DNA of 17,115 nt, from contig CAYRFQ010000138.1 of NCBI GenBank assembly GCA_964423615.1, positions 1 to 17,115 on the forward strand, given 5' to 3'. The stretch is from CAYRFQ01 sp964423615. Lineage in GTDB: Bacteria > Planctomycetota > Planctomycetia > Gemmatales > Gemmataceae. The notes under the pieces were generated by a model. It saw only the letters and a program-made list of their open reading frames with translations. It was not told where the DNA came from and searched no databases. A program made the position numbers and the translations under genes. Positions within the stretch are counted from its first letter, which is position 1; each line of letters opens with the position of its first letter. Below are positions 1-7,131 of the stretch, in pieces.

Positions 1-158
1 AGTTTGGTGGAGGTCTCGGTGGTGGTCTCGGCGGCATCATTGGCGGTGGCATCGTCGGTGGCCAGTTTCGCGGCGTTGGCGGCGGTGGCGGTGTTGGTGG
101 TGTTGGTGGCGGTATTGGTGGCCTTGGCGGTGGTGGTGGTAATGTGATTGGTTTCTGA
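1..158 (+). CDS. Glycine-rich protein, C-terminal end (5' end outside the window)
   Basis: The open frame runs in from the left edge (first full codon at 3) and stops at TGA 156-158. The 51 visible residues are mostly glycine, punctuated by single Leu, Val, Ile or Phe residues (GGG-hydrophobic-GGG pattern), and end in N-V-I-G-F. The coding DNA is correspondingly rich in GGT/GGC codons. No catalytic motif is visible, and the function cannot be told from this tail. Such low-complexity glycine-rich tails occur in secreted or surface-associated bacterial proteins, but that is family-level knowledge and not proof here. A hairpin terminator follows 36 bases after the stop. It is the only host gene in the window on the plus strand. 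Confidence 0.7.
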   Translation, partial: FGGGLGGGLGGIIGGGIVGGQFRGVGGGGGVGGVGGGIGGLGGGGGNVIGF

Positions 159-194
159 TCCCTTACGTCTTTGGACACTCCACCTCGATAGCAA

Positions 195-235
195 AACAAA
201 GCCCCAACGAGCCGATGGCTCGTTGGGGCTTTGTT
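195..235. terminator. Bidirectional intrinsic terminator
   Basis: A perfect 19-bp inverted repeat (195-213 and 217-235) has a 3-base loop. The stem core is GC-rich (GCCCCAACGAGCC) and its outer end is AACAAA/TTTGTT. Reading plus, the stem runs into TTTGTTATTT; reading minus, it runs into TTTGTTTTG. It therefore can end transcription from both convergent genes, the glycine-rich gene (stop 158) and the ABC ATPase gene (stop 264). Confidence 0.9.
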
Positions 236-263
236 ATTTCCGGAAGTTGGGAACTCATCGGCG

Positions 264-992
264 TCAGGAAACAAGCTGGTAGAACAATTCTTCCATGTCG
301 TCCTGTTGGTATTTCTCTCGCAGTTGAACCAGTGTCCCACACGCTTGGATCTTGCCGCGGCTGATGATGGCAACCCGATCACACAATTTTTCTACCTCGT
401 GCATGATGTGCGTCGAATAGACAATGCACTTGCCCTTCTCACGAAGTTCTAAAATCGAGTTTCGAACGTTGCGGGCAACGAGCACATCGAGTCCAAGTGT
501 CGGTTCGTCGAAGACCAACACAGGTGGGTCGTGGATGATGGCACGCGCAATCGAGACTTTTTGTCGCATTCCCGTACTCATCTTCGAGCACAGTAGATCG
601 CGAAATTCATTCATCTGGAGATCGGAAAATACAGCCTCCATACGTTCTTTGAGGTGATCTCCGGACATCGCATACAGGCGCCCGAAATACTCCACCATTT
701 CCCAAGCCGACATCCGATCGTAAAGGGCCGTATTCGCGGAAAGGAATCCGAGGTTCTGTCGGACTTCTCTAGGATTTGTCAAAACGTCGTGACCCGCCAC
801 ACTCACTTTGCCGCGGGTGGGTCTCAGGACAGTACACAAGATTCGCATCGTGGTCGTTTTTCCTGCTCCGTTGGGACCGAGCAGGCCAAAGATTTCGCCA
901 GCATGAGCTTCAAAACTGACGTCATCCACTGCAAGGACCTCGCCGCGGCGGAGGTCCCGAAACGACTTGGTCAGGTTCTCAACCTGAATCAT
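264..992 (-). CDS. ABC transporter ATP-binding protein, NatA type
   Basis: This is a 242-residue cytoplasmic ATPase subunit that would power an ABC-2-type exporter. The visible motifs are Walker A GPNGAGKT (39-46), signature MSTGMRQ (138-144), Walker B VLVFDEP (158-164), D-loop GLD and the switch His in STH (195). At the Q-loop position the sequence is GFLS, without glutamine, as is usual in NatA-like proteins. The length matches a single nucleotide-binding domain, so it needs a separate membrane partner. None is adjacent: downstream lies a terminator and a convergent gene, upstream an endonuclease III-like gene 174 bases away. The start ATG at 992 begins MIQVENLTKSF, the normal beginning of the fold, although only a weak GAG precedes it. 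The substrate (Na+, drug or other) cannot be assigned. Confidence 0.9.
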   Translation of the reverse strand: MIQVENLTKSFRDLRRGEVLAVDDVSFEAHAGEIFGLLGPNGAGKTTTMRILCTVLRPTRGKVSVAGHDVLTNPREVRQNLGFLSANTALYDRMSAWEMVEYFGRLYAMSGDHLKERMEAVFSDLQMNEFRDLLCSKMSTGMRQKVSIARAIIHDPPVLVFDEPTLGLDVLVARNVRNSILELREKGKCIVYSTHIMHEVEKLCDRVAIISRGKIQACGTLVQLREKYQQDDMEELFYQLVS

Positions 993-1166
993 GGTTTTGA
1001 TACTCGTTGTCCCAGCAGGCTAAGAAGTGATCCGACCCGGCGTGCACCCAAGGGACTCTTGTACTAACCCAAACCGTAGGCAAAGTAAACCAAGACGGAC
1101 CTAAATGCCGTTTGGCCCTGCCATCCAATACCAACAAGAGCATCCCCTTCGTCTCGGGCTATTCCA

Positions 1167-1943
1167 TTAGCCTCCTTTTCCCGCGCCGACGGCCTCCGGC
1201 TTCGATTCCATGGCCTTGGCGCAGACGCTGGCGAGTGGACATTGTTGACATTGCGGATCAACTTCCCAACAGTAATCTTCCGCAAGGTATCCCACCAAGT
1301 CGGTGAAAATAGGCCCTTTCGCTTTGGGAACCAAGTGTTCCACGCTCGAGCGGACTGTGTCCGGTGCGACGGTCGGATCCTCGATCAGCCCAAGCCGCGA
1401 CAGAACCCGGACCCCCGTCTCGTCGAGCGGAACAGCGTGGCCGCCAAGACTTTGTTGCAAGACCCACGCGACGCAAAAGTCGTTCGATGCCTGTATTCGC
1501 GTCAATTTCTCGGCAGCGATCTTGAGTCCCTTCTTCTTCAGATACTCCAGATCAAACGAAAACGTGATTTCAAAGACCTGTTGCAGAAAATCGATGATCC
1601 GTTGAGCCCGGACGTCTGGCTGGGAAAGATCGACCAAGGCATCAGCAATTTCGCGGGTGGAGCTGACACGAATTTCGTTCCAGTCAAAAAACGATTCGCA
1701 AAGGCTCGTGTAAGCTCGGTCGGCGACGACTCGCGAATTGCCTTCGCGACAAATCGCATAGATGAACTGCTCGAGAACGGGCCGACTATCGGCTTTAGAG
1801 TTTATCCCTACCGGGCCATCCGTGTGCTTCGGCAAGGTGGAAAAAACGGCGTTTAACGTGCGCTGTTTGTTGGACGTGGCTGGCATGATCGCAGTGCTCA
1901 CTCCACAAAAAAAGGACAAAGAACCCTCACTCGCGGTCGTCAT
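1167..1943 (-). CDS. Endonuclease III-like protein with [4Fe-4S] cluster motif, catalytic lysine absent
   Basis: This 258-residue protein (239 if it starts at the ATG at 1886) resembles the HhH-GPD DNA glycosylase/AP-lyase superfamily. The C-terminus has C225-x6-C232-x2-C235-x5-C241, the spacing of the endonuclease III iron-sulfur loop. The stretch ending VPLDET aligns by eye with the AVDTH segment of E. coli Nth, and Asp174 matches catalytic Asp138. Counting 18 residues back, the position of catalytic Lys120 is Phe156, and the glycine-rich HhH hairpin (LPGVGRK in Nth) is replaced by a stretch without glycines. AP-lyase chemistry of the Nth type is therefore unlikely. It may be a monofunctional or DNA-binding relative. 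The ATG at 1943 overlaps the rbfA stop by 17 bases, which suggests translational coupling at the end of the nusA-rbfA block, but the start is uncertain. The first 20 residues look poorly conserved. Confidence 0.75.
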   Translation of the reverse strand: MTTASEGSLSFFCGVSTAIMPATSNKQRTLNAVFSTLPKHTDGPVGINSKADSRPVLEQFIYAICREGNSRVVADRAYTSLCESFFDWNEIRVSSTREIADALVDLSQPDVRAQRIIDFLQQVFEITFSFDLEYLKKKGLKIAAEKLTRIQASNDFCVAWVLQQSLGGHAVPLDETGVRVLSRLGLIEDPTVAPDTVRSSVEHLVPKAKGPIFTDLVGYLAEDYCWEVDPQCQQCPLASVCAKAMESKPEAVGAGKGG

Positions 1944-2385
1944 CGGGGGAAGTCAACGGGCCTTCCGCATCCTCTTCCGGAGACGACTGGGGTTCTGGTT
2001 GTTCGATTTCCGCAGACGAATCCTCTTCGTTTGCGGTACCATGTTGGGACAAAGCTTCGTTGATGAGGCGAGTGATCTCGATGCTCTTCTTCACCCCTTC
2101 GTCGAGAATGAATTTCAGAATGGGGGTGAAACGAGTCTTCAGGCGGGAGGCAAGTTTGGATTGGATGAAGCCAGCGGAGTGACGCAAGCCATGCATGCAA
2201 AGCTCTTGTTCGCTGGGTGAGCCCATTATTGACACGTACACTTTGGCTTGTTGCAAGTCAGCACTGACCTCGGCCCGAGTTACAGTGACTCCTTTGACCC
2301 GAGGGTCTCGAAGTTCAAAGAGGATTGTCTCGCTGGCCACTTCCCGGATGACCTGAGCAACCCGAGCGACGCGATGCGTTTTCAT
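1927..2385 (-). CDS. rbfA: Ribosome-binding factor A
   Basis: RbfA is a cytoplasmic single KH-like-domain protein that binds immature 30S subunits and helps process and mature the 16S rRNA 5' end. The 152-residue product shows the family pattern: an N-terminal helix (RVAQVIREVASETILFELRD), then DPRVKGVTVTRAEVSADLQQAKVYVS, and a later FILDEGVKKSIEITRLI segment. Residues after about 115 form an acidic, Ser/Pro/Glu-rich tail longer than in E. coli. The ATG at 2385 is preceded by GGAG at 8-base spacing (TATGGAGCATTCGGG), which supports this start. Its place downstream of infB and the DUF503 gene is the standard one. The last codons overlap the start of the endonuclease III-like gene. Confidence 0.95.
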   Translation of the reverse strand: MKTHRVARVAQVIREVASETILFELRDPRVKGVTVTRAEVSADLQQAKVYVSIMGSPSEQELCMHGLRHSAGFIQSKLASRLKTRFTPILKFILDEGVKKSIEITRLINEALSQHGTANEEDSSAEIEQPEPQSSPEEDAEGPLTSPDDDRE

Positions 2386-2460
2386 CCCGAATGCTCCATA
2401 TCGTTGGTTTTGGTACTGCCAACTCGTTCCTGGCGACTCCGCTGCTCTCCTTGGACTTCG

Positions 2461-2480
2461 AGTGACAGGGGGCTGTCACT
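2461..2480. repeat. 8-bp hairpin in the gap between the DUF503 gene and rbfA
   Basis: AGTGACAG (2461-2468) and CTGTCACT (2473-2480) form a perfect stem around a four-G loop (CCCC in the minus-strand RNA). It sits in the 195-base gap upstream of rbfA, about 75 bases before its start. No T-run follows it on either strand, so it is not a standard intrinsic terminator. It could stabilise or mark a processing point in the operon mRNA. The rest of the gap shows no gene. Confidence 0.5.
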
Positions 2481-2580
2481 ACCAGATAGGAAGTCGCTGC
2501 TTCTCTTCTTTTAGGAATGTCCTTCACACTTTCTATAAGCAAATCCTACAGAAGGCGAGGGCAGAAATTTCTTAGTCTTT

Positions 2581-2859
2581 TTACACTTCCATTTCATAGT
2601 CGACCATTTCGGCCACGGGATGGCTTCGTAAAGCTTCAAGGATTTTCCCAAATTCGAGCTTGATGTAGTGAGTGTCTTCACTAACCATGGCCATCCCAAG
2701 GACAGCCAACTGCCATTTGTCTTGCGCATCAACTTCGGCGATCGATACATTAAATCCGTTACGAAGGCGATCCTTAATGCTCCGGACCACTTGACGTTTT
2801 TGCTTCAGGCTTCTGGATTCACGCAGTAACAAGCGCACACTCAGCGAGCCAACTATCAT
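2581..2859 (-). CDS. DUF503 family protein (YlxP-like)
   Basis: This is a 92-residue protein of the DUF503/YlxP family, which is typically encoded between infB and rbfA and is linked by context to ribosome assembly or translation; its biochemical role is unsettled. Family features are the start MIVGSLSVRLLLRESRSLKQKRQVVRS, the central FNVSIAEVDAQDKWQLAVLG and the end of the ferredoxin-like fold around VSEDTHYIKLEFGKILEAL. The ATG at 2859 is chosen over an in-frame ATG nine codons upstream because AAGGA sits 6 bases before it (GAGAAGGAAGAAGC) and because the homologous part begins exactly there. It lies 351 bases downstream of infB and 195 bases upstream of rbfA, loose spacing for this operon. 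Confidence 0.92.
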   Translation of the reverse strand: MIVGSLSVRLLLRESRSLKQKRQVVRSIKDRLRNGFNVSIAEVDAQDKWQLAVLGMAMVSEDTHYIKLEFGKILEALRSHPVAEMVDYEMEV

Positions 2860-3210
2860 GCTTCTTCCTTCTCGATGAGGTGGCAATGGTGTAAACGGAA
2901 TTCCACTCTTTCGGGAGAGAAGAATGGATTCGTTACCAACCCAAGATCAACCACAAGACGAAAGGGGAGAGCCTGTGGTTAGTATCGGGTAAGAAGATCT
3001 CGCAAGTTCGTTTCGGTCAGTTTCAGAGCTTGGAAATTAGTCGAGAAATCACCAACCTCCATTCTCCAAGTCTTCATCCCAACATCACTTTCCTGTCCGC
3101 CAAGTTGGGAGGGACGACCGAACTCTTTTTTTCCTTCTTGTCTCACTGGGAACAACAATCTTGTGCGTTATCGTATTCCGTAGGGTAGGTTCCGAACTTA
3201 TCCATCTCAA
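2860..3210. other. 351-base gap between infB and the DUF503 gene
   Basis: I see no gene here. The only frames are short, such as a 22-codon plus-strand frame from 2924, and look random. Apart from a T-rich run near 3125-3141 (A-rich on minus) there is no clear hairpin, so no terminator is called. Its minus-strand right-to-left end carries the ribosome binding site of the DUF503 gene (AAGGA at about 2866-2870). It may hold a promoter for ylxP-rbfA, but no convincing -35/-10 pair was found. Confidence 0.6.
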
Positions 3211-6200
3211 TCAGTCCAGCGTCCGTTGTACTTCTTCGACACGGTAGGCTTCGATGACGTCGCCGACCTTGATGTCGTCATAGCCAGCAATTTTCAAACC
3301 GCACTCGAAGCCTTCGCGGACTTCTCCAGTATCTTCCTTGAAACGCTTGAGTGAATCTAGTCCAGCCGTTCTATCCGGCGGCGGATAGATGACCACGCCG
3401 TTTCGGATAAGACGAATCTTGCCCGAACGCTGAAGCACTCCCTGGGTCACGTAGCAACCGGCAACGGTCCCAACCCGGCTGATCTTGAACGTATCCCGGA
3501 CCACCGCACGTCCCAAGTTGATGATTTCTTGGTGGGGCTTGAGCTTCCCTTCCAAGGCTGCTTTGATGTCGTCGGTGAGCATGTAAATGACGTTGTACTC
3601 GCGGATCGGGATGCCCTTTTCCTCAGCGAGCTGTTTGGCCCGATCGTCTGGGACCGCGTTGAAACCGACGATCATGGTGTTTTCGGGGGCCGTCAGGGCT
3701 AGTTGAACGTCACTCTCGCTAATCCCACCGATCGCCGCATGGAGGACCTTGACGGTGACTTCTGGGTGGTCCAACTTCTCGAGTTCTTTGGTGATGGCCT
3801 CGATGGAACCGCGGAAGTCGGCCTTGAGGATGACCTTCAGTTCGTCGACTTCGTGTTGTCCGAGCATCGACAGATCGAACGTTCGGGTCGGGGCGAGGGA
3901 GGCTGCCTGGTCGCGTTCCTTCCGCTTCTCGGCAATCTCACGAGCTTTGGACAAGTCAGGCGCTACGATGAAGGGGTCGTCGGCGTTGGGGACCTCGTCG
4001 AGGCCGGTAATTCGCACGGGGACCGTCGGACCAGCCTTTTCGATCGGCCGACCGAGGTCATCGTACATCATACGAATGCGCCCAAAGGCCGAACCACAAA
4101 GGATGACGTCTCCCCGATTGAGCGTACCCTCCTCGACCAACAAAGTTGCGATCACACCTTCTCCGGAAGATTGATTCGCCTCCAAACACAGGCCCTTGGC
4201 TGCCTTGTTGGGGTTCGCCTTGAGTTCTTTCAACTCGGCAACGACCGAGATGTTCTCAAGGAGTTCATCGATTCCTTGGCCAGTTGCAGCACTCGTTTCG
4301 ACGAACGGAGTGTCCCCACCCATGTCGTCGGGCAAGATGTCGAGGCTGTAAAGCTGTTGACGGGTCTTGTCGATGTTGGCGTTGGGCATGTCGACCTTGT
4401 TGATCGCAATGACCAACGAGACTCCAGCAGCCTTGGCGTGGTTGATCGCTTCCTGGGTTTGAGGCATCACTCCATCCGTTGCCGCCACAACGATCACAGC
4501 GATGTCGGTGACTTGAGCACCACGGGCCCGCATCGCCGTAAAGGCTTCGTGACCGGGAGTGTCCAGGAACGTCACAGGTTTGCCAGCGTGTTCCACACGC
4601 CAAGCCCGGATGACCTGGGTAATGCCCCCGGCTTCGGTATCGACAACATTGGTCTCCCGAATCTTGTCCAACAAGGATGTCTTTCCGTGGTCGACGTGTC
4701 CCATGATCGTGACGACCGGAGCGCGGGAAACGAGCTCCTCTTCCTTGTCCGGCTCGTCGAACCGACTGACCAACAGTTCTTCGGCGTCGGGTGGGCGTTT
4801 GATTTCGATCTCGCGTCCGAATTCCAACGCCAGCTCTTCGGCCAATTCAGGCTCGAGATTCGTGTTGATGTTCGCTCCGACAATCCCCAAGTCCTTCAAC
4901 TTGAACAGCATGGGAATGGCCTTTTGTCCCAGAGCTTCACTCAACGACCGAACGGTGATTGGCAACTCCAGAACCGCCGGCCCCTCTGGTTTGAGAATGG
5001 TCGGACGTTGGGGCTTCGCTCGACCCTTGGAGCCCTTACCCCGCGAGCCACGCAGCAATTCTTCTTCGTCCTCGTCTCCCAAGCCCGGACGTTGTTTCTT
5101 TCTCTCTTCGCGCTTCTTGCGGCGGAGTTCTCGGTCGGTCAACGCGCTCTGCCCGCCTTGTTGTGGGCTTGTCTCTTTGGCGTCGCGACCCTTCTTTTTC
5201 TTCTTCTTGTCCTTGTCTTTGTCCTTGCTGTCTTTATCATCCTTCCTGGACGTTCGACCAGAATCTCGTTCGCTTGGAGCCGCTTCAACGGACGCCCCAG
5301 ACTCTATTTCCTTCATTTTCCGTTTGAGGATTTCGTGGTACGGAATCCCCAATTCGTCGGCTTCCTTCATCAACTCGGGAGTGAGTTTGACCAGAGCCTT
5401 TTGCTTGTCGGGTTCTTCCTTCTTCTTCGCCGACTTGCCTTTATCACCCAACTTGGACGACGCAGGTGGTGAAGTCAAATTGTGACCACTCGAGGGGGCA
5501 GGAGCCTTATTCGACTGCTGGACCCTCGGTTTCATGTCTGGTGGTGACTGAGGGGTTGGCGTCGGTGTCGATGGTTTTTTCGCTGGCTTGGGGCGTGGAG
5601 TTTCCTTCTCGCTCGATCGCGAGTTGAGGTCCCGAACCTTTTTGCTGATTTTCTTCGCCGACAAATCTTTCATCTTCCCGCTGCCCATGTTCCCGTACAA
5701 CGAAGAAGGCGGGCCAGCAGTGGCTGGTGTGGACGGGGGAACCGGTTTCTCCGGTTTTGATTCAGGACCTTCGGCTTGTGGCGGCGTGGCCGGTTTGTCT
5801 GGAGCGCTGTCTTTCGGAGTCACCGGAGACGGCTCTTTTGTTTCCGACGAGTCTTTGGCTTGGTTGGTCTCTGCCGAAACTGTGGGCGTTGGTTGGTTTT
5901 CGGTGTTCGTTGGACTTTCCTCAATTATTGGGTCTGGTACCGGAGCTACAGTCGTCGCCTCGGGTGAAGCCGTTGGTTTTGGAGACTCAGTCTTTGCGGG
6001 AGCAGACTCGTTCAATTCCCCCTTCACGGCCGCGGGTTCCGGCGTTGGCTGCATGGGTTCCTCTGCCGAGACTTCTGGCTCTGGTTGAGGAAGCGTTGCA
6101 GAAATTGGCTTCTCTGCGGACTTTTCGGGGGCCGGTGCTGGTGGTTCTTCACCGAGAGGTGTTGGTTTCGAATCAGTCGTAGGTTGTTCCGGGGCCGTCG

Positions 6201-6678
6201 GAGCAGCGGGTTTGACCGGAGCGTCCGCTTTGGCCGGCGTCGTCTTCGACGGAATCTCGTCAGGACTCGCAGCCGGTACGGATCTCTTTGTGTCTGGCTC
6301 GACCTTCTCTTGGATGCCCTCCTTCTGTGGAGCCGGAGGCGGTGTTGGTGGAGTCGGCTTCGTATCCGGAAGGTCATCGTCCGCCGCCGGCCGCCCTTTC
6401 GTAGGGCGCCGACCGCCAAGATCGCGCATCTTGTTCACTTTACCCGCGACCGGTGGTATAACTGGTGCGGACGGAGCAGGGGCGACACTTTTTGCGGGCG
6501 TGGGGGCGCTTGACCCCTTTTTGACCAAGTCTTCAATCATGTCGCGCTGATCTGGATCGACACTACTGAGTTGGTTTTTCAGATCCAGACCGTTTGCTCG
6601 ACACAGTTCAAGCAAGTCCTTACTGTCCATATTGAGTTCACGGGCCAGTGCGTAGACGCGAACTTTCTCTTTCGTCAA
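3211..6678 (-). CDS. infB: Translation initiation factor IF-2
   Basis: IF-2 is the GTPase that brings fMet-tRNA to the 30S P site and promotes subunit joining. Starting at the TTG at 6678, the protein has 1155 residues, well above the roughly 890 of E. coli. An N-terminal IF2_N domain (residues 1-50, VRVYALARELNMDSKDLLELC) is followed by a Pro/Ala/Glu/Lys-rich linker (about 55-410), a highly charged Lys-rich stretch (about 475-560), a second IF2_N-like domain (572-600), then the G domain. G motifs are GHVDHGKT (660-667), GGITQ, DTPGH (706-710), NKVD (760-763) and SAA (796-798), with domains II to C2 after it. The TTG start is decided by AGAGGAG at 6-base spacing and by the start of homology. 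The open frame continues 119 codons further to an ATG at 7035, but that part resembles no IF-2. It lies between nusA and the DUF503 gene. Confidence 0.97.
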   Translation of the reverse strand: MTKEKVRVYALARELNMDSKDLLELCRANGLDLKNQLSSVDPDQRDMIEDLVKKGSSAPTPAKSVAPAPSAPVIPPVAGKVNKMRDLGGRRPTKGRPAADDDLPDTKPTPPTPPPAPQKEGIQEKVEPDTKRSVPAASPDEIPSKTTPAKADAPVKPAAPTAPEQPTTDSKPTPLGEEPPAPAPEKSAEKPISATLPQPEPEVSAEEPMQPTPEPAAVKGELNESAPAKTESPKPTASPEATTVAPVPDPIIEESPTNTENQPTPTVSAETNQAKDSSETKEPSPVTPKDSAPDKPATPPQAEGPESKPEKPVPPSTPATAGPPSSLYGNMGSGKMKDLSAKKISKKVRDLNSRSSEKETPRPKPAKKPSTPTPTPQSPPDMKPRVQQSNKAPAPSSGHNLTSPPASSKLGDKGKSAKKKEEPDKQKALVKLTPELMKEADELGIPYHEILKRKMKEIESGASVEAAPSERDSGRTSRKDDKDSKDKDKDKKKKKKGRDAKETSPQQGGQSALTDRELRRKKREERKKQRPGLGDEDEEELLRGSRGKGSKGRAKPQRPTILKPEGPAVLELPITVRSLSEALGQKAIPMLFKLKDLGIVGANINTNLEPELAEELALEFGREIEIKRPPDAEELLVSRFDEPDKEEELVSRAPVVTIMGHVDHGKTSLLDKIRETNVVDTEAGGITQVIRAWRVEHAGKPVTFLDTPGHEAFTAMRARGAQVTDIAVIVVAATDGVMPQTQEAINHAKAAGVSLVIAINKVDMPNANIDKTRQQLYSLDILPDDMGGDTPFVETSAATGQGIDELLENISVVAELKELKANPNKAAKGLCLEANQSSGEGVIATLLVEEGTLNRGDVILCGSAFGRIRMMYDDLGRPIEKAGPTVPVRITGLDEVPNADDPFIVAPDLSKAREIAEKRKERDQAASLAPTRTFDLSMLGQHEVDELKVILKADFRGSIEAITKELEKLDHPEVTVKVLHAAIGGISESDVQLALTAPENTMIVGFNAVPDDRAKQLAEEKGIPIREYNVIYMLTDDIKAALEGKLKPHQEIINLGRAVVRDTFKISRVGTVAGCYVTQGVLQRSGKIRLIRNGVVIYPPPDRTAGLDSLKRFKEDTGEVREGFECGLKIAGYDDIKVGDVIEAYRVEEVQRTLD

Positions 6679-6684
6679 GCGGAA

Positions 6685-6691
6685 CTCCTCT
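6685..6691 (-). promoter_or_regulatory. Ribosome binding site that fixes the infB TTG start
   Basis: On the minus strand AGAGGAG is followed by TTCCGC and then TTG (6678-6676). The 7-base match to the anti-Shine-Dalgarno sequence at 6-base spacing is the best in the window, and no comparable site precedes the in-frame ATG codons at 7035 or just inside the protein. Confidence 0.8.
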
Positions 6692-6746
6692 GGCAAATCA
6701 TCGGAAACACAAAGGCGATGTACGCGATCGAGAGCACAATTATTGT

Positions 6747-6774
6747 ATTGTAACTTTCTTGCGTAACTTGAAAA
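6747..6774 (-). promoter_or_regulatory. Possible sigma-70-like promoter for infB
   Basis: On the minus strand TTTTCA (6774-6769) and TACAAT (6752-6747) are separated by 16 bases. TACAAT is one base from the consensus -10 and TTTTCA matches four of six -35 positions. Transcription from here would give a leader of about 60 bases before the TTG start. The evidence is sequence resemblance in an AT-rich stretch only. Confidence 0.3.
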
Positions 6775-7131
6775 GGGGATGTTCTTCCGGTCCCCATATG
6801 GATTTTTGAGTTTGGAGCTTCCAGCCAACTCGATTCGCAAGCAAAACCTCTTGTTTTCGTGGCTTGCGTGGTAAGGAAGGCGATAGCCGTTTCCAAACTG
6901 TCCTGGACAACTTATTTTTCCTACAGTTGACAGACTAGACGCATCCATTCGTCGAGAAGTTCGGAAACATTTTGGAAGCCGAATAGAAATCAGGATTTCT
7001 TTAGACCGGCCCATCCAGAACAACGAATGGAACACATACTAATCTTATATCTTATTGGTGAAGACAAGTAAAAACACCTGCCTTCCGTTTTGAGAATCTG
7101 CGCCGGAGACCTTGAGATTCCTGAAAACGTT

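Larger units (their letters stand above)
6679..7131. other. 453-base gap between nusA and infB
   Basis: This is the place where ylxR, and sometimes an L7Ae-like gene, sits in many bacteria. No such gene is recognisable on either strand. The infB frame happens to stay open here, but the translation (Met-Phe-His-Ser-Leu-Phe-Trp and onward) looks like random sequence. The part around 7036-7070 is visibly richer in A and T than the flanking genes. No strong terminator hairpin is visible after nusA. A possible infB promoter is listed separately. Confidence 0.6.

Noticed and set aside
3703..5485. Long plus-strand open frames (up to 589 residues) opposite infB
   Set aside because: They are antisense to well-supported IF-2 coding sequence, have no recognisable domains, and arise from the codon composition of the minus-strand gene.
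6679..7035. N-terminal extension of IF-2 from an ATG at 7035
   Set aside because: The 119 residues have no IF-2 similarity, and a strong ribosome binding site sits just before the TTG at 6678.
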